NCBI RefSeq assembly: GCF_012726345.1
Contig: NZ_PTXN01000025.1
Location: 1 to 43,165, forward strand
Source: Marinomonas sp. UCMA 3892
GTDB lineage: Bacteria > Pseudomonadota > Gammaproteobacteria > Pseudomonadales > Marinomonadaceae
Reading direction: 5' to 3'
Length of the DNA: 43,165 nt
Of the stretch, positions 27,069-34,082 are shown piece after piece (position 1 is the stretch's first letter; the number at the start of each line of letters is the position of its first letter). Below the pieces are notes generated by a model that was not told where the DNA came from, made no database searches, and worked only from the letters and a program-made list of their open reading frames with translations. The position numbers and the translations under genes are program-made.

Positions 27069-28157
27069 TTAAATGTGTTTCACTTCTTCCATTAGGCTTT
27101 CTATGTGTACGACTACTTGAAGACTAGCAACTTCCATTTTATCTAGTTGAACTAGCATTTCTTTCGTATTTCCAGTTTGTGCTGCTTTTAGTGCCGCACG
27201 GCCTGATTCATGCACTGTCCTATGTGGCATTTCAATCGCTTTGAAGCTTGGTGACTGTTGGAAGTGTCGGCTGCCGTAACCTTCGTAATACCATTTACCT
27301 AATCTGCATTCGGTATGCAGGTTGACCTCTTCATCGAATTTCTTTTTATCGATACGGTTATAAACGTCATTTTTCCAGACTGCATGATCTAATTTTACTG
27401 TATTTAAAAAAGAGTGTGTGGCAGCAATACTAATCACGCCTTGCATATGATTTGAACGTGAAATGACGTCATCAACCACTTTATCAATCTGAACTGACGA
27501 TGAAGAGATGTCCATTGCACTGATTTGGTTTTGGTTCACCATGTTCTTGATCTGTTCGGTTTGAGCGATAACCTGTTTGACTAATGTTTCTACCTGCTCA
27601 CTTGCGCTATGCGTTTTTCCAGCCAAATTTCTAACTTCATCTGCAACTACAGCAAAGCCACGACCTGCAGATCCTGCTCTGGCGGCTTCGATAGCAGCAT
27701 TGAGTGCTAATAAGTTGGTCTGAGCAGAAATCTCTTGGATACTTGAAACAAGCTGACTAATGCCATTGGCTGTTTTATCGAGTACGTTGGCCGCTCCCAT
27801 GCTGTCGCTGGCTTGTTCATTGATTAGACTCGCGCGTTCGCTTAAGCGATTTAATGCGACTCTCGTTTCATCGAATACATCGTCTAATTCAGACAAAGCA
27901 ACACGTTCTTCAATTAAATTCTGAGCGCTATCCGCCAATCCAAAGCGAATGGAATTAAGCATTTCTCCTCCGCGCAGCTGATAGCGAATTAACTCTACAT
28001 TATCTCCTGAATGACTTTTGAATTGTTGCAACTCTGCTTTCACCGAATCCAGCTCAGCTTTTAGCGCTTCTAAGCTTAGCTGGTGGGACGCTCGTTCTAC
28101 TTCGAGTTGTTGCGTGAGAGTTTTCGTTTGTTGTTTTAATTCAGAATTGAAAAACAT
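27069..28157 (-). CDS. Soluble methyl-accepting chemotaxis protein with CZB domain
   Basis: 362 residues, no membrane segment. An N-terminal coiled coil (about 5-50) leads into a receptor signalling domain with the hairpin tip around EISAQTNLLALNAAIEAARAG (about 142-162). The C-terminal CZB zinc-binding domain has likely ligands H258 (KLDHAVW), H281 and C284 (HTECRLGKWY), and H312 or H316. CZB chemoreceptors sense zinc or oxidants such as hypochlorous acid through the Zn-Cys core. No che genes are nearby. This is a cytosolic receptor for taxis or a related signalling array. Confidence 0.92.
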   Translation of the reverse strand: MFFNSELKQQTKTLTQQLEVERASHQLSLEALKAELDSVKAELQQFKSHSGDNVELIRYQLRGGEMLNSIRFGLADSAQNLIEERVALSELDDVFDETRVALNRLSERASLINEQASDSMGAANVLDKTANGISQLVSSIQEISAQTNLLALNAAIEAARAGSAGRGFAVVADEVRNLAGKTHSASEQVETLVKQVIAQTEQIKNMVNQNQISAMDISSSSVQIDKVVDDVISRSNHMQGVISIAATHSFLNTVKLDHAVWKNDVYNRIDKKKFDEEVNLHTECRLGKWYYEGYGSRHFQQSPSFKAIEMPHRTVHESGRAALKAAQTGNTKEMLVQLDKMEVASLQVVVHIESLMEEVKHI

Positions 28158-28314
28158 AAAAGAGGTCCGATCCAGACTTAGGTATAAAGCTATAAAGTTG
28201 AATTGATAGTGTACCGAATTAGTAATCTGTGATTAGTGAGAATTATCAATGAAAGGCTGGAAGTTTGTTGGAAAATTGTAACATTGAGTTATTTTGTATG
28301 CGGTTAGATTCAAA

Positions 28315-28353
28315 AAAAGTGTGCCACCTAGACCGAAGAGGAGGCACACTTTT
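28315..28353 (-). terminator. Terminator of the Yip1-type gene
   Basis: AAAAGTGTGCC (28315-28325) pairs with GGCACACTTTT (28343-28353). Read on the minus strand a seven-U run follows, 27 bases after the stop. Confidence 0.9.
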
Positions 28354-28379
28354 AGTTTAAGTTAATGGATAGAATATTT

Positions 28380-28991
28380 TTACTGGAAGAAGCTCCAAAC
28401 AATACTGTGTTCAGAGCCAAGGCTCCAAAGTAATACCACTGCTGCCAATAAAGCTTCTAAGACTAAAACCCCAATACCGAGAGTGGTGCTGGAGAGAATA
28501 AAGCCTTGTTTATGACTAATGCCCAAGAAACTAGGTGTGCCGCGATACAATAGATAACCTGTATAAACGACGCCCGCTACACAAGCGAGTAAGCAGAGCC
28601 AAATGATCGGATAAATGGCAAAAATACCGCTTAAAAACATCGGTGTAGCAATATAACCTGCAAAGACAATACATTCTTGACGAGGAGGGCGATTCGGAAA
28701 GTTTCGCGCCATCCAGTGAATTAAACTACCCACTATCGCCACGGCGACAAGAATGAGTGCGTAAAACAACACACCTAAACCAAGGCCATCCATAAAAGAC
28801 ACCTTGATTGCTTCGTCTCCTCCGAACGTCCAACCAAATTGCGTCGTGCCAATAAAAGTACTGACAACGGGAATAGCTGCCATCCAAAGAACATGATGTA
28901 AGTACAGATGACTTACCGACTCATGTTCCTTATTTATTTCGCGCCATTCCTTATCTGGATGATGAATAAGACCCCAAACATGATTGATCAT
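28380..28991 (-). CDS. Yip1-family inner-membrane protein
   Basis: 203 residues with about five membrane helices. The N-terminal NHVWGLIHHPDKEWREI is typical of bacterial Yip1-domain proteins (the pattern of a Trp-Asp/Glu amphipathic stretch before the first helix). GGGGGAATCC precedes the ATG. The function of bacterial members is not established. It appears to be a single-gene unit, with a terminator before the chemoreceptor gene. Confidence 0.8.
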   Translation of the reverse strand: MINHVWGLIHHPDKEWREINKEHESVSHLYLHHVLWMAAIPVVSTFIGTTQFGWTFGGDEAIKVSFMDGLGLGVLFYALILVAVAIVGSLIHWMARNFPNRPPRQECIVFAGYIATPMFLSGIFAIYPIIWLCLLACVAGVVYTGYLLYRGTPSFLGISHKQGFILSSTTLGIGVLVLEALLAAVVLLWSLGSEHSIVWSFFQ

Positions 28992-29204
28992 GGATTCCCC
29001 CTTGTCTCACAGAGTGAGCATAATGGATTTGGAAAAAGTCCTGATACAGCCACGCCCAAACAAAAGTGGCTTATACACAGTATAGATGGATACGCAGAAA
29101 TAGACTGAAAAGATGATAACGTTTTTTTATAAGTACTCAGTTGCTCAGACTATTTAGGAGCAAGCAGAGTGAATGAGAAGGTGTAGCGCAATGAGATGAT
29201 AGTT

Positions 29205-29253
29205 AAATAAAAAACCAACAAGTTAGATGCGCTCTATCTATCTTGTTGGTTTT
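29205..29253 (-). terminator. Terminator of the lipoprotein gene
   Basis: AAAACCAACAAG (29211-29222) pairs with CTTGTTGGTTTT (29242-29253), and an inner stem TAGAT/ATCTA extends the pairing. A U-rich tract follows on the minus strand. Confidence 0.92.
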
Positions 29254-29262
29254 GAATGACTT

Positions 29263-29910
29263 TTATTGACAGTTATAGTCTTGTTTCATCTCAACACTGT
29301 AAGGTTTGTCGACTGGATCATTAAAATTGGCTCTGGCGATGGTTTCTTTAGCTAAGAACTCAAACATTTTCCATTTTGAACAAGTAGGGTGAACCACAGT
29401 ATTGCTAGAATCTAAAATTAACTTGTTTTTCTTATCCGTCAACTTGTACTGAAAGGTATAAACCTTCGTTGGTGTTTCTACCTTATCGTAACCGCTAACA
29501 ATGGGCTCCATAAATTGACGATAACGTGTGACACAGGTACGAGCGTCTGTGCTTGGGTTTCTATGGCAAACAGTATAAGGAATATTTCGCTCGTTATTAA
29601 ACACAGGAACCTTCTTAGTTTCCGTGGTTTCTTCAGACGTAAAGTTAACCGATAGGTGATAGTCAGGATTGTTTTGAGAATCCGAGACATTAGTAAAGCC
29701 GCGCTCTTTCAATGCATTGATAATATCGGGGATGTATCGCTTATTCGTCAGATCATCGCCTTCTTTGCTTGGAACTACAACAATTGTAGCGGATTTATCA
29801 ATATCTACATTCGAGTCAACATTACTGACATTTTGTCCTGCCAACTTCACATTGGATGAACAGCCCGAGAGAAGAGCCGAAAACAGCACAAAAAAAGTGA
29901 AAAGCCTCAT
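29263..29910 (-). CDS. Putative lipoprotein
   Basis: 215 residues from the ATG at 29910, chosen because GGAGA lies eight bases upstream; an in-frame ATG at 29925 is less likely. The signal peptide ends in the lipobox LLSGC (cysteine 17), so the protein is lipid-anchored. The mature domain (about 30-215) has alternating beta-strand-like stretches and four further cysteines near C123, C131, C185 and C214, which could form disulphides. The region IVVVPSKEGDD and the DYHLSVNFTSEETTETKK strand resemble DUF4136-like envelope lipoproteins, but the family is not certain. Confidence 0.75.
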   Translation of the reverse strand: MRLFTFFVLFSALLSGCSSNVKLAGQNVSNVDSNVDIDKSATIVVVPSKEGDDLTNKRYIPDIINALKERGFTNVSDSQNNPDYHLSVNFTSEETTETKKVPVFNNERNIPYTVCHRNPSTDARTCVTRYRQFMEPIVSGYDKVETPTKVYTFQYKLTDKKNKLILDSSNTVVHPTCSKWKMFEFLAKETIARANFNDPVDKPYSVEMKQDYNCQ

Positions 29911-30174
29911 AGTCGCGTTCTCCATTGCGTATCAAAAAACAATTATCCAACAGCCATGAAAACACAGATAGCGAGCAAAACCGAGATATGTCCTTCGCCT
30001 TTTACGTGATTTTCAAAAACCTTACTCTAACGTAGCACTTAAATGAGGGTGTTTAAGAAGATTTTTTCCGTGATAAGTTAATTGAGAAAAGCGCTACATT
30101 TATGATCTTGGATGGCGGTGTTTCTAGTTCATGTACCTTTTAAATGATGGTATTTGATTAAATTTAGCTTGATA

Positions 30175-30203
30175 TTTTTCGAATATTTCGAATATTTCGA
30201 ATA
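30175..30203. repeat. Three TTCGAA palindromes at exact 9-bp spacing
   Basis: TTCGAA occurs at 30178-30183, 30187-30192 and 30196-30201, so the unit TTTCGAATA is repeated. It lies about 70-90 bases before the antitoxin-like gene and probably forms a cooperative operator array. It is too short and regular in purpose to be a CRISPR. Confidence 0.6.
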
Positions 30204-30213
30204 ATGTAACTGT

Positions 30214-30237
30214 GTTATTGGTAGTCATACTAATAAC
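30214..30237. promoter_or_regulatory. Palindromic candidate operator
   Basis: GTTATTGGTA (30214-30223) and TACTAATAAC (30228-30237) match as an inverted repeat at 9 of 10 positions around GTCA. It lies just upstream of the antitoxin-like gene, where autoregulatory sites are expected. Confidence 0.5.
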
Positions 30238-30269
30238 ATTACTTTTAGAAAAAACTCGGAGCAAAGAGT

Positions 30270-30722
30270 ATGAACACCGCAATTCGTATCCCTAGTCAAG
30301 AAGAAGCAGCGCTAGCAAAACTGTGCAGCCAAGAACTGGCTGGCGTGTTAGCGACTAACGGAGACGAGCAACGCTTTTCTTTTACGGATGACTCTGGAAA
30401 CACCCATGATATAAAGTTACCTAAGACTGCTTTGAATCTTTTTGTCGAGGTGCTGACGCAGCTTGGAGAGGGGAATATTGTTCAAATCACGCCAATCCAC
30501 GCCGAACTTACTACTCAGCAAGCCGCCGATATGCTCAACATGTCACGCCCTACCTTGATTAAGCTTTTAGACGATGGTGCGATTCCTTTCAATCGAACAG
30601 GAAATCGTCGAAAAGTTGCCTATGTAGATGTGATGAAATACAAAGAAACGTTATTGAATAAACAATTAGCGAGCTTAGAAGAGCTAACCGCACTCGATCA
30701 AGAAAACGATATGGGATATTAA
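30270..30722 (+). CDS. Excisionase-type HTH protein, probable orphan antitoxin
   Basis: 150 residues. The C-terminal half carries a MerR/excisionase-like helix-turn-helix: TTQQAADMLNMSRPTLIKLLDD then GAIPFNRTGNRRKVAYVDVMKY in halves (about 86-130). Proteins of this layout are usually antitoxins that repress their own operon and are followed, overlapping by a few bases, by a PIN-domain toxin. Here only three bases separate it from the end of an opposite-strand gene, so no toxin is present. CGGAGC precedes the ATG. Likely an orphan antitoxin or a regulator. Confidence 0.75.
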   Translation: MNTAIRIPSQEEAALAKLCSQELAGVLATNGDEQRFSFTDDSGNTHDIKLPKTALNLFVEVLTQLGEGNIVQITPIHAELTTQQAADMLNMSRPTLIKLLDDGAIPFNRTGNRRKVAYVDVMKYKETLLNKQLASLEELTALDQENDMGY

Positions 30723-30725
30723 TCA

Positions 30726-31547
30726 CTATTTAGTCATCTGGTCGATATCCCAAAACTTATGGTGAAGCCCATTCTCAAACTTCTCTATCTTATCTAGGAT
30801 TTTCTTTTTTGACTCAGGTGATAGTCTGTCATCTTTCCTCACACTCCTTTTATACTCCTTTCTTTCAAGGTACCTTTGCTTATTTAATTTGAATCCTGTA
30901 GTAAAGTGCTTGGATATATTGTTGATTATAGGTCCATATTTTACGCAGAAATCTATGTAAGGCATTAGCTGATCTGTTATATCTTCCCACTCTTTGGAAT
31001 TGTCAAGAAGCTTATCGAAGTCAGCAGGAGATATAATAATGCCGTTATGAATTCCTGTTTTTTTGATCTTACTCATCTTATAGATCTTTCTTGCTAACTC
31101 TGAGCAATAAGAAAAGTTTTTTGCAGGAGCTCTTGAAGGTGAAATTTTATATGGTTGCTCTAGGAAATAACCTAAGTTACTCATCAGAGATTGAATATCA
31201 TCTGAAGTTAGAGATTTTAATCTCATGATTTTGAATCTACTTAAGTCATTAGGTAATATGTCAGGCAATGTGACATGACGAACACCCGATTTTGGCATCG
31301 CATCAATGCACATAAAGTCCGCATGAATAAGAGCTATATGACTAGAACGTGCTTTAAAGTATGTTGGACGTTGTATAGCGCTTAAAAATTTAGAAGACTT
31401 GCTCTCACCTTGAATCATCAAAATGTCACCAGACTGTGGCTGAACCTTGATAGCGTCAAATTCACTGATGAAATCATTATTTTCATCTTTAGTCATTTTT
31501 ATAAAGGTGTCATGTAGATTTGGAGGTATGCCACATAGAATGGCCAT
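30726..31547 (-). CDS. Permuted NlpC/P60 (YiiX/YebB-like) cysteine hydrolase
   Basis: 273 residues, no signal peptide or membrane helix. The fold hallmarks occur in permuted order: GDILMIQG (40-47), the histidine in SSHIALIHA (H70), an acidic IDAMPKSGV stretch, and the late catalytic cysteine in FSYCSELARKIY (C148). This is the YiiX/YebB-like (Peptidase C92) arrangement; relatives cleave amide or thioester-type bonds, but substrates are largely unknown. A lysine/arginine-rich C-terminal tail (about 205-273) is extra. AAAGGAA precedes the ATG. It is co-directional with the small gene 33 bases upstream. The neighbourhood suggests an accessory, possibly toxic, activity (inference). Confidence 0.7.
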   Translation of the reverse strand: MAILCGIPPNLHDTFIKMTKDENNDFISEFDAIKVQPQSGDILMIQGESKSSKFLSAIQRPTYFKARSSHIALIHADFMCIDAMPKSGVRHVTLPDILPNDLSRFKIMRLKSLTSDDIQSLMSNLGYFLEQPYKISPSRAPAKNFSYCSELARKIYKMSKIKKTGIHNGIIISPADFDKLLDNSKEWEDITDQLMPYIDFCVKYGPIINNISKHFTTGFKLNKQRYLERKEYKRSVRKDDRLSPESKKKILDKIEKFENGLHHKFWDIDQMTK

Positions 31548-31580
31548 TTCCTTTAGAGCTTCATCTGATTGATTTCTAAC

Positions 31581-31757
31581 TTAATCAAGAATTCTTTGTT
31601 GTCCCTCTTGAGTACTAGTTTGCTGAATAAGGTCTGCTAAAATATCTTTGCTAGCAATTTCTTTTATTTGTGATACATCTAGTTTCTCAAGATCTTCCTT
31701 AGTCATTGTTAGAAATCTTTTTGTTGCTATCGCAGCAAAGCGCTCTTGATCGATCAT
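31581..31757 (-). CDS. Small acidic helical protein
   Basis: 58 residues from ATG 31757 (an in-frame GTG at 31763 is also possible), family not recognised. The sequence is mostly amphipathic helix with MTKEDLEKLDVSQIKEIAS and many Asp, Glu and Gln. It lies 33 bases upstream of the YiiX-like hydrolase on the same strand, so the two are probably one operon. It could be an adaptor, antitoxin or immunity-type partner, but this is only a guess from position and size. Confidence 0.55.
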   Translation of the reverse strand: MIDQERFAAIATKRFLTMTKEDLEKLDVSQIKEIASKDILADLIQQTSTQEGQQRILD

Positions 31758-31806
31758 TTTCACATCCGATATGGTGTTGGTGTATTATCTTAATTGGAGG
31801 AACTTT

Positions 31807-31872
31807 ATGAGAATTCAAGTTACAGGGCTTCTCAGACAATGCGCTATTCACATTTATCGCGAGATCATTTGA
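31807..31872 (+). CDS. 21-codon frame with a strong ribosome site
   Basis: GGAGG (31796-31800) lies six bases before an ATG opening a 21-residue frame (MRIQVTGLLRQCAIHIYREII). It may be a leader peptide or the stump of a gene cut off by a past rearrangement. No family is recognised. Confidence 0.3.
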   Translation: MRIQVTGLLRQCAIHIYREII

Positions 31873-31946
31873 AATATGCTGTCTTTTTTAATCCTCTCAA
31901 TGATCAGAATACCCTGCTTGAGGGGGACTGATCAAAAGGTATATGT

Positions 31947-32627
31947 ATGGATAAAACTAAACTTAATGAGTTATATGAAAAACTGTATTTTCATGAACTA
32001 GAGGCAAGGGATCAGCTGTCGAATAGATGCCAAATACCTCTGCTTGTTTTGCTTGCATTGGCTGGGTCGTATTCACTGGTTTTCAAAAGCCTATTTACAC
32101 CTTTAGAGTTTCCATGCATATGGGCTTACTATGCCTACATAGCTTTATGTATTGCTTCGATAATTATGATGATTGTATCAAGCGTATTTTGGGCTAAGTC
32201 TCTTTCTGGCTCTGCTTACCATTGCATTCCTAGTGCTTCAGATACTGAGGAATATAGAGAAGCGTTATTTGCTTACCATAGTAGCGTAAACCCAAATAGT
32301 GTTGACAAAAATGTTGAAAAACAAATGTCTGAATATGTCTATTCAAGGTATGCGCAGTGCTCAAGTTATAATACTGCAGTGAATGATAGGCGCTCTCGCA
32401 AGCTGTATTTCTGTAACAAGTCACTTCTATATACGTCTGTTCTAATTGTTTTATGTCTAATTGGTCATTTTTTTATTGAATCTCGAGTTGAAAAAATAAC
32501 CAATGTAAAGTTTACTGAAAACAGTAAAAGCTCAATAAATATAGATACTCAAACAATCAATCTTGATTTTAGTGAAGATATTAAAAGGTACTTAAATGAA
32601 AGTAGAGATGGAGAACGCTCCAAGTAA
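31947..32627 (+). CDS. Three-TM membrane protein, SLATT-like layout
   Basis: 226 residues, family not recognised. An N-terminal amphipathic helix (1-27) precedes two membrane helices (about 29-49 and 58-83), then a polar helical section (about 90-150, with YSRYAQCSSYNTAVNDRR), a third membrane helix (about 156-178) and a hydrophilic tail. This resembles the general plan of SLATT/S-4TM-type effector membrane proteins found in conflict systems, but the likeness is by layout only. AAAGG lies about eight bases before the ATG. Two proline-rich mini-genes overlap or follow its end. Confidence 0.7.
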   Translation: MDKTKLNELYEKLYFHELEARDQLSNRCQIPLLVLLALAGSYSLVFKSLFTPLEFPCIWAYYAYIALCIASIIMMIVSSVFWAKSLSGSAYHCIPSASDTEEYREALFAYHSSVNPNSVDKNVEKQMSEYVYSRYAQCSSYNTAVNDRRSRKLYFCNKSLLYTSVLIVLCLIGHFFIESRVEKITNVKFTENSKSSINIDTQTINLDFSEDIKRYLNESRDGERSK

Positions 32628-32751
32628 TAAGGGGGATAACCCTTCAAAACCCAAGCCTACTTCGCAGCCTCAAGCTCCTGCAGCTCCAACGCCGCCAAGT
32701 AATAGGATTGTGATCAATAACGATCAAAATTCACCTAAGCCGAGGTTTTAA
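32596..32751 (+). CDS. 51-residue proline-rich peptide
   Basis: Starts inside the end of the membrane-protein gene in another frame (32-base overlap), with AAAAGG seven bases before ATG 32596. The middle is rich in Pro, Ala, Gln and Ser and ends NRIVINNDQNSPKPRF. No signal peptide or membrane helix. The overlap and strong ribosome site suggest translational coupling to the membrane protein. Confidence 0.6.
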   Translation: MKVEMENAPSNKGDNPSKPKPTSQPQAPAAPTPPSNRIVINNDQNSPKPRF

Positions 32752-32754
32752 GCT

Positions 32755-32859
32755 ATGGGAACGGGAACGACAAAAGATAGTAACCCTGTGCCACCACAAG
32801 CCCCTCCTATTAGAGTTGTGAAAGATAGCTCAGGAGGGAAAGGGAAGAACAGTAAATAA
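32755..32859 (+). CDS. 34-residue proline/glycine-rich peptide
   Basis: ATG 32755 follows the stop of the 51-residue gene by three bases, with GAGG nine bases upstream. The sequence contains PVPPQAPPIRVVKDSS and a Gly/Lys-rich tail. Its Pro-Pro-(x)-[IR]-V-V/I pattern echoes the end of the preceding peptide, which hints at duplication or a shared binding partner. Confidence 0.55.
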   Translation: MGTGTTKDSNPVPPQAPPIRVVKDSSGGKGKNSK

Positions 32860-32860
32860 A

Positions 32861-32895
32861 AAAAAAGCCGCTACTGATTAAGTGGCGGCTTTTTT
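32861..32895. terminator. Bidirectional terminator between the accessory operon and ssrA
   Basis: AAAAAAGCCGCTACT (32861-32875) pairs with AGTGGCGGCTTTTTT (32881-32895) with one wobble and a five-base loop. It serves the plus-strand peptide operon and the minus-strand ssrA. Confidence 0.92.
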
Positions 32896-32969
32896 AGTTT
32901 TTCGTAGACATTTTGTGGTCACATCTACACTGTTTGACTTATGTTTTTCTCATAAATCAACCACTTAAG

Positions 32970-33331
32970 TGGTGGAGGCGGGGGGGGTCGAACCCCCGTC
33001 CGTCAGTCCTCTGCCATCGGCTCTACATGCATAGTCACTTCTATTATTTGACCACGAACCGCCCGAAGGACAGGGTGTTAATGGCGAGCCTACTTAGTCT
33101 TAGAACCTTATCCCTAGGCGGGGCATCAGTTAGCATCTTGTAATTTATGATACTGCAGAATCTCTGGCTACAAGCAACCTGAGGGCAGCACACTAGCAGC
33201 GGTTTAGGCTGCTAAAGCGTAGTTTTCGTCGTTTGCGACTATTAAATTGATGCGGGGGATTTACGAGATCACGCATCACTCTCGACATGCACCTTTGGGT
33301 TTGTAACCGACGTCGAAACCATGTCGCCCCC
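32970..33331 (-). ncRNA. ssrA: Transfer-messenger RNA
   Basis: About 362 nt, one-piece tmRNA. The 5' end GGGGGCGACATGGTTTCGAC starts at 33331, and the 3' acceptor with TTCGA loop and encoded CCA ends at 32970. The tag frame (33236-33204) encodes ANDENYALAA and a stop, the same as in E. coli. With SmpB it rescues stalled ribosomes and marks the unfinished protein for proteolysis. The tRNA-like 3' end is a common integration site, and the accessory block lies right beside it. Confidence 0.97.
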
Positions 33332-33346
33332 AAAAAGTAACGTTAG

Positions 33347-33375
33347 TCTAGCGCAAACAATCTGCTTACGCTAGA
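33347..33375. promoter_or_regulatory. Inverted repeat just upstream of ssrA
   Basis: TCTAGCGCAAAC (33347-33358) and GCTTACGCTAGA (33364-33375) match as an inverted repeat at 10 of 12 positions with a five-base gap. It begins 16 bases before the tmRNA 5' end, in the smpB-ssrA gap. It may overlap the ssrA promoter or mark processing of a joint transcript. Confidence 0.4.
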
Positions 33376-33421
33376 GATAACGCTGAAATGCTTAATTCAA
33401 CCTAATTTTGATTGGCGTCTA

Positions 33422-33901
33422 TTAAGCATTGTGTTTCATTAGTCGTTCTTTGTCTCTTGACCAATCACGATCACGCTCGGTATCACGTTTATCGTGTTCT
33501 TTTTTACCTGTTACCAAGGCGACTTCGCATTTGATTTTGTTGCCTTTCCAGTACAGCGCCATGGCCGCACAAGTTTTGCCTTTTTGCTCGGTGACTTGGA
33601 TGATGCGCTCAAGCTCTTTGCGGTTTAAAAGCAATTTGCGTTGGCGCATCGGTTCACAAACGACATGCGTTGAGGCACTAAGCAGTGGCGTAATACGCGC
33701 ACCGACGAGCCACGCTTCGTTTTGGTGGATGATGACGAATGCGTCTACTAATTGGGCTTTGCCTTCGCGCAGGCTTTTTACTTCCCAACCAGACAAAACC
33801 AAACCGGCTTCGAACTTCTGGTCGACAAAGTAGTCGTATTTTGCACGTTTGTTAAGCGCGATGGTGCCCGTGCTGGTGGATTTTTTCTTTACTTTACTCA
33901 T
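33422..33901 (-). CDS. smpB: SsrA-binding protein SmpB
   Basis: 159 residues. A small basic OB-fold protein that binds tmRNA and brings it to stalled ribosomes. Family blocks: NKRAKYDYFV, GLVLSGWEVKSLREGKAQL, EPMRQRKLLL, and the basic C-terminal tail KRDTERDRDWSRDKERLMKH. It lies directly upstream of ssrA on the same strand, a common arrangement. Confidence 0.98.
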   Translation of the reverse strand: MSKVKKKSTSTGTIALNKRAKYDYFVDQKFEAGLVLSGWEVKSLREGKAQLVDAFVIIHQNEAWLVGARITPLLSASTHVVCEPMRQRKLLLNRKELERIIQVTEQKGKTCAAMALYWKGNKIKCEVALVTGKKEHDKRDTERDRDWSRDKERLMKHNA

Positions 33902-34082
33902 AGTTACAAATTATACGGTCGATAGTGGCAAAAACCTATGCTTTTCTTGAGGTATGCGCCTGAATGTTGGAAAATTCGCACTTGTTAATTAATTTGTCAG
34001 GTTAGGTAGCGCGGATGTGTTGGCCACGTTTACGTTTTATTCCTATCCTTAAACACATCTTGTGTATTTAGAGCCTAAATTT

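Larger units (their letters stand above)
29911..30269. other. Intergenic region between the lipoprotein and the antitoxin-like gene
   Basis: About 360 bases divergent between two genes. The right third holds the TTCGAA repeat and a palindrome described separately. The left part is AT-rich with no recognisable gene or terminator. Confidence 0.5.

Noticed and set aside
29080..29110. LexA box near TATACACAGTATAG
   Set aside because: Only one half-site matches and no SOS gene follows.
30175..30203. CRISPR-like repeat
   Set aside because: Repeats are only nine bases with no spacers and no cas gene.
32913..33143. Plus-strand frame of 76 codons inside ssrA
   Set aside because: It lies antisense to tmRNA; the RNA gene explains the sequence fully.
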